Shown here: piece by piece, positions 1 through 9,859 of the stretch
How the letters are laid out: each line of letters begins with the position of its first letter
Numbering within the stretch: the stretch's first letter is position 1
Source: Kitasatospora cheerisanensis KCTC 2395
GTDB lineage: Bacteria > Actinomycetota > Actinomycetes > Streptomycetales > Streptomycetaceae
DNA length: 64,000 nucleotides
Direction of reading: 5' to 3'
Assembly: GCF_000696185.1 (NCBI RefSeq)
Contig: NZ_KK853997.1
Span: forward strand, 2,411,919-2,475,918
Made by a program: the position numbers and the translations under genes
The notes under the pieces: model-generated
Databases searched by the model: none
What the model was told of the DNA's origin: nothing
What the model saw: the letters and a program-made list of their open reading frames with translations, nothing else

Positions 1-352
1 TGAAGCACTGGTCGAGGTTGTGGTGGTCGGACTCCAGCCAGTTGAGCAGCAGCCGCAGTTCGGGCGCGAAGCGGCGCAGCAGCGGCCACAGCCGGGTGTC
101 CTGCTGCTCGTGGTGGCAGGTCACCATGGCGGTGACGAAGTCCCAGTGTCGCTTGAGCGCGAGCGCGCTCTCGTGGTCGTCGGGCTGGAGCAGTCGCAGG
201 GCCTGCGGGATCCGGGCGAGGTCGCGCCGGACGGCGGCGTGCACCAGGCGCAGCCCGGCGAACGGGAGGAGCTCGGCCACCGGCGCGGCGGGGATCTCCT
301 CGCGCGGGGCGGTGACGGTCGTCGGGCCGACGGGCAGCAGGTGGCGGGACAT
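1..352 (-). CDS. Hemerythrin (HHE) domain protein, C-terminus cut by window edge
   Basis: The minus-strand frame opens at an ATG at 352 and stays open to base 1, giving 117 residues without a stop. It reads MSRHLLPVG at the start and then shows the pattern of an HHE cation-binding helical bundle: KRHWDFVTAMVTCHHEQQD followed by a leucine-rich helix and LESDHHNLDQ. The paired histidine and glutamate positions suit a di-iron or oxygen-binding hemerythrin-like fold. A weak purine-rich stretch (GAAGAGAG) precedes the start. The last helices lie outside the window, so size and any fused domain are unknown. The function in this organism cannot be read from the sequence; family members act in oxygen or nitrosative stress sensing or simply bind iron. 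Confidence 0.7.
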   Translation of the reverse strand, partial: MSRHLLPVGPTTVTAPREEIPAAPVAELLPFAGLRLVHAAVRRDLARIPQALRLLQPDDHESALALKRHWDFVTAMVTCHHEQQDTRLWPLLRRFAPELRLLLNWLESDHHNLDQCF

Positions 353-559
353 GGCGCTCTCTTCACGACTGGCGGGGCTGGCCGGAGCGGGGAGCCGCGG
401 TTGCGGCGCCCCGGTCCAGTTCTCCGGTCCACGGGTTCCAGGGTGGGAGCAGTGCATCAGGGGCGAATGAACGACCGATTGATGTGCAGGTCAGAGCGGT
501 TTCGGTGCCGTTGCGGCCGGTTCCCGAACGCAAGTGGCGGCCGGCCGGTCGGATTCCGG
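353..559. other. Intergenic region with 15-bp tandem duplication
   Basis: This is the gap between the esterase stop and the hemerythrin start, both on the minus strand. A 15-base unit is repeated in tandem at 547-561 and 562-576 (14 of 15 bases identical, core GTCGGATTCCGGTC). The duplication spans the esterase stop codon, so the last codons of that gene are copied just after it. No clear terminator was seen. Confidence 0.5.
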
Positions 560-1585
560 TCAGTCGGATTCCGGTCCGGCGGTGTTGGCGGTCAGCCACT
601 CCAGCGTGTGCGGGATCATCTTCTTGAAGTCCGAGGTGAGGTGCTTGCCGCCGGGCTGCTCGTAGTACTCGACGGTGGTGGGGGCCTTGGCCTTGCCGAC
701 CCAGGCCTTCACCAGCTTGGTCTCGTACGGGTTGGCGCCGCCCGCGGTGGCCAGCATCCGCACGTCGGCGGTGCCGGCGCCGATCAGCAGGTCGGGGCTG
801 TTGGCCTGGCGTTCCTGCTCGTGGCCCTTCCAGAGCGGCGAGTCGGGGTTCCAGTAGCCGTCGATCGGCACCGCGGCCTTGAACACGTCGGGGTGCTGCA
901 GGGCGAGCTTGGCGCTGCAGAACGCGCCGGTGGAGGCGCCCATCACGGCCCAGCCGTCGCGGCCCTTGACGGTGCGGAAGTTGGCGCGGACGAAGTCGGG
1001 GATGTCCTGGGACATCCAGGTGCCGATCTTCGGCTGGCCGGGGATGTCGGCGCACTCCAGGGCCTTGGACTCGTTGGAGTCCAGGTTCTGCACCGGCATG
1101 ATCATGATGAACGGGTGGGCCTTGCCCTCGGCCGCCATCTGCTGGTCGATCTCCTGGATCGGCAGCTGGTTGTCGGTCCAGGTGTTGTAGCCGGCGCTCT
1201 GTCCGCCCGCGTACAGGGTGAGCACCGGGAAGCCGGTCTTCGCGTACTTCGGGTCGTTGTACTGCGGGGGCAGCCACACCCAGACCTTGCCGCTGACGCC
1301 GGACTTGGCGCCGGTCAGGGTGGTCATCATGATCGGCCCGGCGCCGGTGTCGCGGACCTTGGACAGCTGCGCGGCCGGGCCGGTCGGCATCAGCACCTTG
1401 GACGGCTTCGGCGGCGGGCTGCTGCTCTGCGCGGCGGACGCGGACGGGCGGTCGGCGGAGATCGCGGCCTTGGCGTCGCCGGCGCCGCCCGGGTTGCTGC
1501 CGCAGGCCGCCAGCGGGGCGGCGAGGGCGAGCAGGGCGGCGGCGGTCAGCAGGCGGCGGGCGACGGGGCGGGGCTGCGGCAGCAC
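560..1585 (-). CDS. Secreted lipoprotein esterase of the alpha/beta-hydrolase (esterase D/mycolyltransferase-like) family
   Basis: This 341-residue protein begins with a signal peptide ending in a lipobox (LAAC, Cys28), so it should be exported and anchored to the outer face of the membrane. Residues 35-65 are a Ser/Pro/Ala-rich linker. The hydrolase domain follows from about residue 70 to 335, with a nucleophile elbow GASTG (Ser218) and a likely catalytic histidine near H315 in the C-terminal GGKHL segment. The fold matches the putative esterase group that includes enterochelin esterases and mycolyltransferases. The substrate is unknown. The gene stands alone, downstream of the amylase terminator, and could be part of the same secreted hydrolase set. 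Confidence 0.8.
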   Translation of the reverse strand: MLPQPRPVARRLLTAAALLALAAPLAACGSNPGGAGDAKAAISADRPSASAAQSSSPPPKPSKVLMPTGPAAQLSKVRDTGAGPIMMTTLTGAKSGVSGKVWVWLPPQYNDPKYAKTGFPVLTLYAGGQSAGYNTWTDNQLPIQEIDQQMAAEGKAHPFIMIMPVQNLDSNESKALECADIPGQPKIGTWMSQDIPDFVRANFRTVKGRDGWAVMGASTGAFCSAKLALQHPDVFKAAVPIDGYWNPDSPLWKGHEQERQANSPDLLIGAGTADVRMLATAGGANPYETKLVKAWVGKAKAPTTVEYYEQPGGKHLTSDFKKMIPHTLEWLTANTAGPESD

Positions 1586-1780
1586 GGATCGGTCTCTCCG
1601 GGCGGGGGCCGACCCGGCAGCCGGGAGGGGCCCTGGTCATTGGGCTGTGACCGGGTCCGCCGTGCCCTGGCGGCCGGCGCTCCCCGGTGGACGGCCGCGG
1701 CCGCACGTGCGTGCGGCGGGCCGTCCGAGATCCTATGACGTGCTGCCCCCGGGCCCGGTTGCGACGGGGTGAACAACCTG

Positions 1781-1811
1781 CCGACCGGCGGGGGCGGCCC
1801 CCGCCGGTCGG
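1781..1811 (-). terminator. Terminator of the alpha-amylase gene
   Basis: A perfect 14-bp inverted repeat (CCGACCGGCGGGGG and its complement) encloses a 3-base loop, 31 bases beyond the amylase stop. There is no T-tract, as is usual in streptomycetes. Confidence 0.8.
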
Positions 1812-1842
1812 CGGGGCCGCCCGGGGCTTCCGGCGCGGTGGG

Positions 1843-3570
1843 TCAGTTGCGCCAGGTGTCGTTCAGCGTGATCTTGCCGGTGGACGGGACGGTGGCGGTG
1901 CGGTTGGCGCCGCTCTCCCAGGTGACGGCGCCGGCGGCGTCCTTGCGGATGTACTTGTACTGGATCGCGGTGCCGGCGGGCAGCGCCACGTCCAGCTTCC
2001 ACACCGGGTAGGCGGCGGAGGACAGCGGCAGCGCCTTGGAGGTGTCCCAGCCGCCGAGCCCGGCGACGTCGCCGACCACGAAGATGTTCTGGCCGTACAC
2101 GGTGGTGGCGTTGACCGCGAAGGACGCGCCGGCCGAGCTCGCCGGGGCGGTGGCGCCGACGTACAGCGCGACGGCGTCGCCCGCGCCGACCGTGGCGGTG
2201 AACTTCCCGTCGGAGCCGACGGTGTAGGTCGGGCCGGAGCAGCCGCCGCTCACCGGGTCGCCGTGCTGGACGTCGCAGTAGGTGCCGGCGGGCAGCGAGG
2301 TCTGGAAGGTCTGGGTGACCGCCGAGGTCTCCCGGTTGATCGCCACGTAGCCCTTGCTGCCGCGGCCGAACGCGATGGCGTTGTTGCCGTTGGACCACCA
2401 GTTGGTCATCCCGGTGCCGGCCACGGCGTTGCGGAAGCCGACCATGTTGGCGACCTGCCGCCAGGCGTGGACGCAGTTCCAGCCGTTCTGGTAGCAGGCG
2501 GTGACGGTGCCGCCGTTGGGCGGGCCGTCGTCGTTGCTGCTGAACGCGTAGCCGGAGTAGACGTTCGGCGAGCCGTAGGGGTTGGCCAGCATGAACACGT
2601 TGGCCAACGTGTAGGTGGAGCCGTCCTTGTAGGTGAGGGTGGAGCCGTTGCGCTCGGTGTCCCAGTTGTCGACGAAGGTGCGGGCCTGGGCGGAGGGCAG
2701 CAGGCCGCTGCCCCAGCTCTGCAGGTCGGATATCTTCCCGCCGTTGAAGGCGCTCTTCAGCCACGTCCCGGAGCGGAACTCGTCCACGTCGCCGGTGCCG
2801 GTGTACTCGGAGGGCTGGACGGGCTCGCCCGCGCCGTAGATGACCTCCTGCACCCAGTAGGCGTTCGGGTTGCTCATCTTCGCCTTGACGGCGGCGAGGT
2901 CACCGGCGGCCACGTGCTTGGCGGCGTCGATCCGGAAGCCGTCCACGCCGAGCGACAGCAGGTCGCTCAGGTAGTTGGCGATGGTCTGCTGGACGTACGC
3001 GGAGCCGGTGTTGAGGTCCGCCAGGCCGACCAGTTCGCAGTTCTGGACGTTGGAGCGGTCGTTGTAGTTGCTGATCGAGCTGCGGCAGCTGTGGAAGTCC
3101 TGGTCCTGGTAGTAGCCCGGGTAGTTGTACTTCGTGTAGACGGTGCCGCCGGTGCCGGTGCCGCTGCCGGAGGTCATGTGGTTGATCACCGAGTCGGCGA
3201 GCACCTTGACGCCGGCCGCGTGGCAGGTGTCGACCATGTTCTTGAACGAGGTGCGGTCGCCGAGCCGGCCGGCGATCCGGTAGCTGACGGGCTGGTAGGA
3301 GGTCCACCACTGGGAGCCCTGGATGTGCTCCTGGGGCGGGGAGACCTCGACGAAGCCGTAGCCCTTGGGGCCGAGGGTGTCGGTGCACGCCTTGGCCACC
3401 GAGTCGAACTTCCACTCGAACAGGGTGGCGGTGACGTCCTTGCTGCTCGGCGGGGCGGCCGCCGCGGTGGGGGCCAGCGTGAGTCCGGCGCCGGCGGTGA
3501 GGCCGAGCGCGGCGAGGGCGGTGCAGGCGGCGACGGCGCGCTTCCTGCGGGTGGGGGCAGGGGTGGGCAA
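1843..3570 (-). CDS. Secreted alpha-amylase (GH13) with C-terminal starch-binding domain (CBM20)
   Basis: This 575-residue enzyme hydrolyses alpha-1,4 bonds of starch outside the cell. A Sec signal peptide with Ala-rich cleavage region ends near residue 39. The GH13 barrel follows with region I DSVINH (126-131), region [11 protein letters not shown] (211-219, nucleophile Asp215), region III EVI (Glu242) and region IV FVDNWD (299-304). Region IV has Trp303 where most alpha-amylases have the transition-state histidine. About residues 475-575 form a CBM20 with the typical [10 protein letters not shown] segment. A strong hairpin ends the gene at 1781-1811, and CTTGCAG repeats stand in its promoter, so maltose/MalR-type control is likely. 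The gene is monocistronic. Confidence 0.93.
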   Translation of the reverse strand: MPTPAPTRRKRAVAACTALAALGLTAGAGLTLAPTAAAAPPSSKDVTATLFEWKFDSVAKACTDTLGPKGYGFVEVSPPQEHIQGSQWWTSYQPVSYRIAGRLGDRTSFKNMVDTCHAAGVKVLADSVINHMTSGSGTGTGGTVYTKYNYPGYYQDQDFHSCRSSISNYNDRSNVQNCELVGLADLNTGSAYVQQTIANYLSDLLSLGVDGFRIDAAKHVAAGDLAAVKAKMSNPNAYWVQEVIYGAGEPVQPSEYTGTGDVDEFRSGTWLKSAFNGGKISDLQSWGSGLLPSAQARTFVDNWDTERNGSTLTYKDGSTYTLANVFMLANPYGSPNVYSGYAFSSNDDGPPNGGTVTACYQNGWNCVHAWRQVANMVGFRNAVAGTGMTNWWSNGNNAIAFGRGSKGYVAINRETSAVTQTFQTSLPAGTYCDVQHGDPVSGGCSGPTYTVGSDGKFTATVGAGDAVALYVGATAPASSAGASFAVNATTVYGQNIFVVGDVAGLGGWDTSKALPLSSAAYPVWKLDVALPAGTAIQYKYIRKDAAGAVTWESGANRTATVPSTGKITLNDTWRN

Positions 3571-3685
3571 GGGAGCACTCCTGGGGGGAAGCCCGGTCCG
3601 CGGACGCAGGTCGCGGACGGGAGGCGGCGGGGTGGGGGGCCGCGACGGCGGGGGTCGGTGCCGTCCGTACGACGTGGGGGGTCGC

Positions 3686-3722
3686 TACTGCAAGTCTCTG
3701 CAAGAGTGTTGAAACTTGCTGG
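3686..3722 (-). promoter_or_regulatory. Amylase promoter repeats, probable MalR/Reg1-type operator
   Basis: On the minus strand, CTTGCAG occurs twice, ten bases apart (3698-3704 and 3688-3694). A related GCAAG lies just upstream and forms a dyad with CTTGC. Streptomycete amylase promoters are known to carry such repeats, bound by the LacI-type regulator MalR/Reg1. The repeats end beside a TAG-like -10 region. A similar element precedes the pullulanase gene. Confidence 0.6.
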
Positions 3723-3806
3723 AAACTTTCAGTGGCATGACCATAGGGTCCGCCCGGACGGCCGTCAAGGGAGCCTGCGGCCCGCTTCCGGCCCGGAAAA
3801 ACGGCG

Positions 3807-3849
3807 GCGCCGGCCCGCCGCTGACAGTTCGTCAACGGCGGACCGGCGC
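3807..3849 (-). terminator. Terminator of the glycosyltransferase gene
   Basis: A 14-bp stem with one mismatch (3807-3820 with 3836-3849) continues inward as TGAC/GTCA. It lies 24 bases past the glycosyltransferase stop and also separates that gene from the amylase promoter. Confidence 0.7.
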
Positions 3850-3872
3850 GGGGCCGGACGGGAGCCGGGGGC

Positions 3873-5045
3873 TCAGCCCAGCTGCTGCTCGATCAGGTCG
3901 CAGGCGCGGGCGGTGCCGCCCTCGGAGGCGGCCAGCGCGCTCAACTCCCGCAGGCGGTCGGCCACCTGCTCGTCCCCGACCAGGGCGGTGAGCGCCGACC
4001 ACAGCGCCTCGGGCGTCGCGTCCTCGGTGTCGAGGCGGCGGGCGACGCCGAGCTCGACCAGGCGGTCGGCGTTCATGAACTGCTCGGCGGCCTGCGGCAC
4101 CGCGATCATCGGGACGCCCGCCAGCAGCCCTTCGCCGCAGCCGCCCATGCCGGCGTGGGTGACGAAGGCGTCGGCCTGCTCCAGGATCGCCCGCTGCGGC
4201 ACCCAGGGGTGCACCTCGACGTTGGCCGGGATCTCCCCGAGCTCCGCCGGGTCGGTGTGCTTGCCGATCTGCAGCACCACGTGCCAGTCGGGGCGGCCGC
4301 CGAAGGCCGCCAGGCAGTTGCGGTAGAACGCGGGCTGCCGGGTGAACGCCGAGCCGAGCGACACCAGCAGCACCTTCCCGGCGCCGGCCGGGCGCTGCCA
4401 ACTGCCCTGCTCGGCCCGCAGGTCGAAGCAGGGGCCGACGAAGTCGACGGCCTTGCGGTCCACCCGGTCGGCGTGCGGCTGCATCGCCTCGGTGATCATC
4501 GCGACGGCGCGGGCCGGCCTGCCGGAGAACGCGTCCACGTCGACCGTGTCGGCGCCGCTGCCGGCCAGCCACTCCGCGAAGCGCCCGAAGTAGGCGTCGG
4601 CGCCGGGCAGTCGGCGGATCTGGTCGCTGACCTCCTCCTGGTACCCCTCCCACCCGACCAGGGTGGGCGAGAGCTGCACGATCGGCCGCCCCTGCGCCTC
4701 GGCGAGCGCCCGCGCGGCGTACGCGCCGATGTCGTACAGGTAGAGGTCGGCCGGATCGGCGTCGTAGTGCGCGTGCAGCCGGGGCAGCATCGCGATGGCG
4801 TCCTCCAGGAAGACCCGCATGGCGCCGATCGGGTCCTCCGGCCAGTCGTGGTCGGCGACCGGCAGGGTGGACGGGTACGGGACGAGTTCGGCCCCGGTGG
4901 GGGCGATCAGCCCGGTGACGGACGGGTCGTTGAAGTACGTCACGCGATGGCCGCGGGCGACGAGCTCGCGGATCACTTCGAGGCTCGGGCGGACGTGGCT
5001 GACGGCCGGGATGCCGATCATGGCGATATGGGCACGACGGGTCAC
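3873..5045 (-). CDS. Macrolide-type UDP-glycosyltransferase (MGT/OleD-like, GT1)
   Basis: This 390-residue protein resembles OleD and Mgt, which inactivate macrolides by glucosylating them with UDP-glucose in the cytoplasm. The N-terminal acceptor domain opens with IPAVSHVRPSLEVIRELVARG. The C-terminal nucleotide-sugar domain has WVPQRAILEQADAFVTHAGM, then a glycine-rich turn and VPQAAEQFMNADR, which together match the GT1 donor-binding signature. The length fits the family. The 147 bases upstream hold a nine-codon leaderless reading frame and GC-rich hairpins, which suggests antibiotic-induced attenuation. The real acceptor is not known. A role in self-defence or in decorating a natural product is possible, but no biosynthetic cluster is visible. 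Confidence 0.85.
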   Translation of the reverse strand: MTRRAHIAMIGIPAVSHVRPSLEVIRELVARGHRVTYFNDPSVTGLIAPTGAELVPYPSTLPVADHDWPEDPIGAMRVFLEDAIAMLPRLHAHYDADPADLYLYDIGAYAARALAEAQGRPIVQLSPTLVGWEGYQEEVSDQIRRLPGADAYFGRFAEWLAGSGADTVDVDAFSGRPARAVAMITEAMQPHADRVDRKAVDFVGPCFDLRAEQGSWQRPAGAGKVLLVSLGSAFTRQPAFYRNCLAAFGGRPDWHVVLQIGKHTDPAELGEIPANVEVHPWVPQRAILEQADAFVTHAGMGGCGEGLLAGVPMIAVPQAAEQFMNADRLVELGVARRLDTEDATPEALWSALTALVGDEQVADRLRELSALAASEGGTARACDLIEQQLG

Positions 5046-5162
5046 GCGAAGAGCACCTGCTTCCGGTCTACGGGGTGGGAAGGGAACACCGCACCGCCGG
5101 CGCGCCGTTCAGGGGGCGCCGGGGCGGGGGGACGCGAGGCTCGGGGCACTGCCCCGGCCGCG

Positions 5163-5192
5163 TCAGCCGTAGATCTGGTGGAAGAAGGACAT
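5163..5192 (-). CDS. Candidate leader peptide (9 aa) upstream of the glycosyltransferase
   Basis: The frame reads MSFFHQIYG and stops. TAGGGT (5199-5204) lies exactly six bases before the ATG, the arrangement of a leaderless streptomycete transcript, so transcription could begin on the start codon. An AT-rich block AATTAATT (5231-5238) stands just upstream of the expected -35 region, which is otherwise rare in this GC-rich DNA and recalls WhiB7/WblC-dependent promoters. Between the peptide stop and the glycosyltransferase start, 117 bases hold hairpins such as GGGGCA/TGCCCC and CCGGCGC/GCGCCGG. Translation-coupled attenuation by a macrolide is an inference. Confidence 0.4.
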   Translation of the reverse strand: MSFFHQIYG

Positions 5193-5268
5193 GGCAGGAC
5201 CCTAACCCGGCGGCCGGAGCGGCGCACCCGAATTAATTGCCCGCCTTTTACCGGTACTTGACCGGCCG

Positions 5269-6935
<1,667 letters not shown>

Positions 6936-6957
6936 GGCGGGAGTGTCGCCGGGCGGG

Positions 6958-7013
6958 GTTTCGCGCCGTCGTCACCGGTGTTTCCGGGGTGTTTCGGATG
7001 AACCAGAGGTTTC
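6958..7013 (-). promoter_or_regulatory. GlnR-box-like repeats upstream of amtB
   Basis: Read on the minus strand, GAAAC occurs four times (starting at 7013, 6995, 6984 and 6962) together with GTGAC at 6975-6971. The spacing between some copies is 11 or 22 bases. The GlnR consensus in streptomycetes is gTnAc-n6-GaAAc with an 11-base period, so one or more GlnR sites are likely here. Confidence 0.6.
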
Positions 7014-7037
7014 CGTCCCCTCACACGCCGGGGCGCG

Positions 7038-7074
7038 CCGGTGCCCGGCAGCCGATTCGGCTGCCGGGCACCGG
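7038..7074 (-). terminator. Terminator of the M4 metalloprotease gene
   Basis: A perfect 17-bp inverted repeat (7038-7054 and 7058-7074) with an ATT loop begins 15 bases past the protease stop. It insulates the amtB promoter from the protease gene. Confidence 0.85.
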
Positions 7075-7088
7075 TCACTGAGGGTGTG

Positions 7089-9443
7089 TCAGCTGGTCTG
7101 GACGGCGGTGTCGTCGACCACGAAGGACGTCTGGAGCGACGAGTCCTCGACGGCGTTGAACTTCACCGTCACCGACTGGCCGGCGTAGGCCGACAGGTCG
7201 ATGGTCTTCTGGACGTAGCCGGTGTTCTTGTCGAGGTTCGAGTACGTGGCGACCGAGGTGCCGTTGACGGTCACGGTCAGCTTGTCGTACGCGGTGGAGG
7301 TGGTGGTCTCGGCGGTGTCGATGTGCAGCCAGAAGCTCAGCGACGCCTTGCAGCCGGCCGGGATGGTGACGGTCTGCGAGATGCTGTCGGTGTGGGCGGA
7401 GCCGTAGCCGTCCATCCACGCCTTCCAGGAACCGCTGTGCGCGGCCTGCGAGGTGGAGTTGTCGACCACGCCGCTGGTGGTGGTCCAGGGGCTGGCGGTG
7501 CCGGTCTCGAAGCCGGGGTTGCCGAGCAGCTGCGCCGGGGTGCAGGTGCCGCCGCCGCCCGAGGTGACGGTCCAGGTGAAGGACGCGGTGCCGGTCTTGG
7601 CGGCGGAGTCCTTCGCGGTGACCGTGACGTTGTAGGTGCCGGCCGCGGTGGCGGTGCCGGTGATCACGCCGGTCGAGGAGTTGATGCTCAGGCCGGTCGG
7701 CAGGCCGGTGGCGGTGTAGGTCAGCGGCGCGGTGCCGCCGGTGGCCTTGATCGCCAGGTTGACCGAGGCGTTCAGCGCGGTCGACTGGTTGCCGGGGCTG
7801 GTCACGGTCGGGCCGCCGGTGCTGGGCACCGAGCCGACGTTGACGGCCGCCCAGGCGGTCGCGGTGGCGTTGTACTCGGCCGAGTTGGCGCCGTACAGGT
7901 CGGTCGCGGCGGACAGCATGCCGGCCCGGGCGTTGGCGTAGTTGGTGGTGGAGGTCCAGTACGTGGTCAGCGCCCGGTACCAGATGGCGGCGGCCTTGTC
8001 GTGGCCGATGCCGGTGACCGAGATGTTGTTGTAGGTCGGCGAGTTGTAGCTGACGCCGTTGATCACCTTGGCGCCGCTGCCCTCGGACAGCAGGTAGAAG
8101 GCGTGGTTGCCGACGCCGGACGAGTAGTGGACGTCCTTGTTGCCGACCGTGGAGGACCAGTAGTCGGCGGACGAGCCGTCCTTGGAGGGCTGGTCCATGT
8201 AGCGCAGCGGCGTGCCGTTGCCGTTGATGTCGATCAGCTCGCCGACCAGGTAGTCCGGGTTGTCCTTGGCCAGGTTCGCGTAGAACTCGACCATGTTGCC
8301 GAACACGTCCGAGGTGGACTCGTTCAGGCCGCCGGACTCGCCCGAGTAGTTCAGGTTGGCGGTGTTGGAGGTGACGCCGTGCGTCATCTCGTGGCCCGCG
8401 ACGTCGAGTTCGGTCAGCGGGTGGGTGTTGCCCGAGCCGTCGCCGTAGGTCATGCAGAAGCAGCTGTCGTCCCAGAAGGCGTTGACGTAGTTGCTGCCGT
8501 AGTGGACCCGGCTGTAGGCGCCGGCGCCGTCGTTGCGGATGCCGTTGCGGCCGAAGGTGTTCTTGTAGTAGTCCCAGGTCATCGACACGCCGAAGTGGGC
8601 GTCGACGGCGGCGGACTCCTTGTTGGAGGCGGTGCCGTCGCCCCAGGTGTCGGTGGACTTGGTGAACAGGGTGCCGTTGCCGCTGGTCCCGTTGTTCAGG
8701 TTGGTGGTGTACATGTTGCCGCGGGTCGGGTCCTTCATCTGGTACGTCGACCCGGACAGCGAGGTGCCGATGGTGACGTTGCCGACGAAGACGCCGGTGC
8801 CGGTGCCGGTCTCGATGCCTTCCCACTTCTGGATGACGTCGCCGGTGGTGGCGTCGGTCACCACGTGCAGCTTGCTCGGGGTGCCGTCCTTCTGGACGCC
8901 GGCGACGACGGTCTCCCACGCCAGGCGCGGGTTGTTGTCGGCGGCCCAGACGACCAGGCGGGGCGCGGTCTCGACCGAGGCGTTCGACTCGGCGGCCAGC
9001 GCGGTGGCCTGGCCCTTGGCGGCGGCCAGCTTCGGGGTGGTGGAGAGGCCGTTCAGCGACGCGGTGGAGGCCCGGTCGACGCCCTTGGTGGAGCCGTTGG
9101 CGGCCTGGTGGACCACCATGTCGCCACCGAGGACGGGGAGTCCGTTGTAGGTGCGCTCGTAGCGGAGGTGCTGGGTGCCGTCCGCGTCCTTGGACGCGTC
9201 CTTGACCACCAGCTTCTCGGCGGAGCCCAGGCCCAGGTTCTGGGCGACCTGGGCGGAGCGGTTGCCCGCGTCCGCGATCAGCTGGGCGCGCCCGGCGGCG
9301 GCCTGCTGGTCGGCGACCTGCGCCGTCGCGGACGGGCCGGCGGGGGCGGCCTGGGCCACCGCCACCGGGATCGCGGTCACCAGCATGGCGGTGGTGGCCG
9401 CGAGAGCGGCCATGCTCACGCGGGCATGCGTGTAGCGAGACAT
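7089..9443 (-). CDS. Secreted M4-family neutral metalloprotease with Ig-like and C-terminal adhesive domains
   Basis: This 784-residue thermolysin-type zinc protease has a signal peptide to about residue 32 and an FTP/PepSY propeptide to about 215. The catalytic domain has HEMTH (351-355) and the third zinc ligand Glu375 in GGLNESTSD. After the M4 C-terminal helical domain comes a putative Ig fold (about 565-645, GLPTGLSINSSTGVITGTA). The last 130 residues, starting NPGFETG, form a beta-sandwich resembling a carbohydrate-binding or convertase P-like module. It is made as a zymogen and works outside the cell on proteins. An AAAGGAG ribosome site precedes the ATG. The gene is monocistronic with a strong terminator. 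Confidence 0.92.
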   Translation of the reverse strand: MSRYTHARVSMAALAATTAMLVTAIPVAVAQAAPAGPSATAQVADQQAAAGRAQLIADAGNRSAQVAQNLGLGSAEKLVVKDASKDADGTQHLRYERTYNGLPVLGGDMVVHQAANGSTKGVDRASTASLNGLSTTPKLAAAKGQATALAAESNASVETAPRLVVWAADNNPRLAWETVVAGVQKDGTPSKLHVVTDATTGDVIQKWEGIETGTGTGVFVGNVTIGTSLSGSTYQMKDPTRGNMYTTNLNNGTSGNGTLFTKSTDTWGDGTASNKESAAVDAHFGVSMTWDYYKNTFGRNGIRNDGAGAYSRVHYGSNYVNAFWDDSCFCMTYGDGSGNTHPLTELDVAGHEMTHGVTSNTANLNYSGESGGLNESTSDVFGNMVEFYANLAKDNPDYLVGELIDINGNGTPLRYMDQPSKDGSSADYWSSTVGNKDVHYSSGVGNHAFYLLSEGSGAKVINGVSYNSPTYNNISVTGIGHDKAAAIWYRALTTYWTSTTNYANARAGMLSAATDLYGANSAEYNATATAWAAVNVGSVPSTGGPTVTSPGNQSTALNASVNLAIKATGGTAPLTYTATGLPTGLSINSSTGVITGTATAAGTYNVTVTAKDSAAKTGTASFTWTVTSGGGGTCTPAQLLGNPGFETGTASPWTTTSGVVDNSTSQAAHSGSWKAWMDGYGSAHTDSISQTVTIPAGCKASLSFWLHIDTAETTTSTAYDKLTVTVNGTSVATYSNLDKNTGYVQKTIDLSAYAGQSVTVKFNAVEDSSLQTSFVVDDTAVQTS

Positions 9444-9859
9444 ACAGAGACTCCTTTACCGACCGTCGCGGGGTCACGAGCGGTGGAGAGAATCTGGCCG
9501 CGGTTGCGGCGCAGCGGGGGCCCCAGCCGCCGGTCGCGGCGCGGGGTGCGGTGCATTGGCGCGGAACTGGGCTGCGGGGTGCCGGTGGCCTGGGGAGGGC
9601 TCCACCGGCTGTGAGTGGGGCTACCTGTCTTCGCAGCGAGGGGAATCGTGGCAGCAAACACCCCGTGAATGACAGATGCATGCCACGGATTGACTCATTT
9701 ATGACCGCCCTACAAGACCGTCAAGGGCGGTCCATGGTCCGGCATTTGGGACGGTGTCGGGAAGGGCCCGACCCGCGGCCGGACCCGACCGATGCTTTTC
9801 GGCCATCCCGGCAAGGGGCCCCACCCGGAGGTGAGACCCCTGTTACCGGCGGGGAACCA
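9444..9859. promoter_or_regulatory. Protease promoter region
   Basis: These 416 bases between the protease start and the pullulanase stop hold no convincing gene. A stretch that is AT-rich for this genome (about 9665-9712) contains an imperfect dyad, AATGA at its left and TCATT at its right, and GCATGC in between. It probably belongs to the protease promoter and operator. Near the pullulanase end, only weak GC-rich stems were seen. Confidence 0.35.

Noticed and set aside
363..1706. Long overlapping frames on both strands over the esterase, amylase, protease, pullulanase and other genes
   Set aside because: They are Arg/Pro/Gly-rich readings in the wrong frame of GC-rich genes, without family motifs or ribosome sites, and the true gene in each place is clear.
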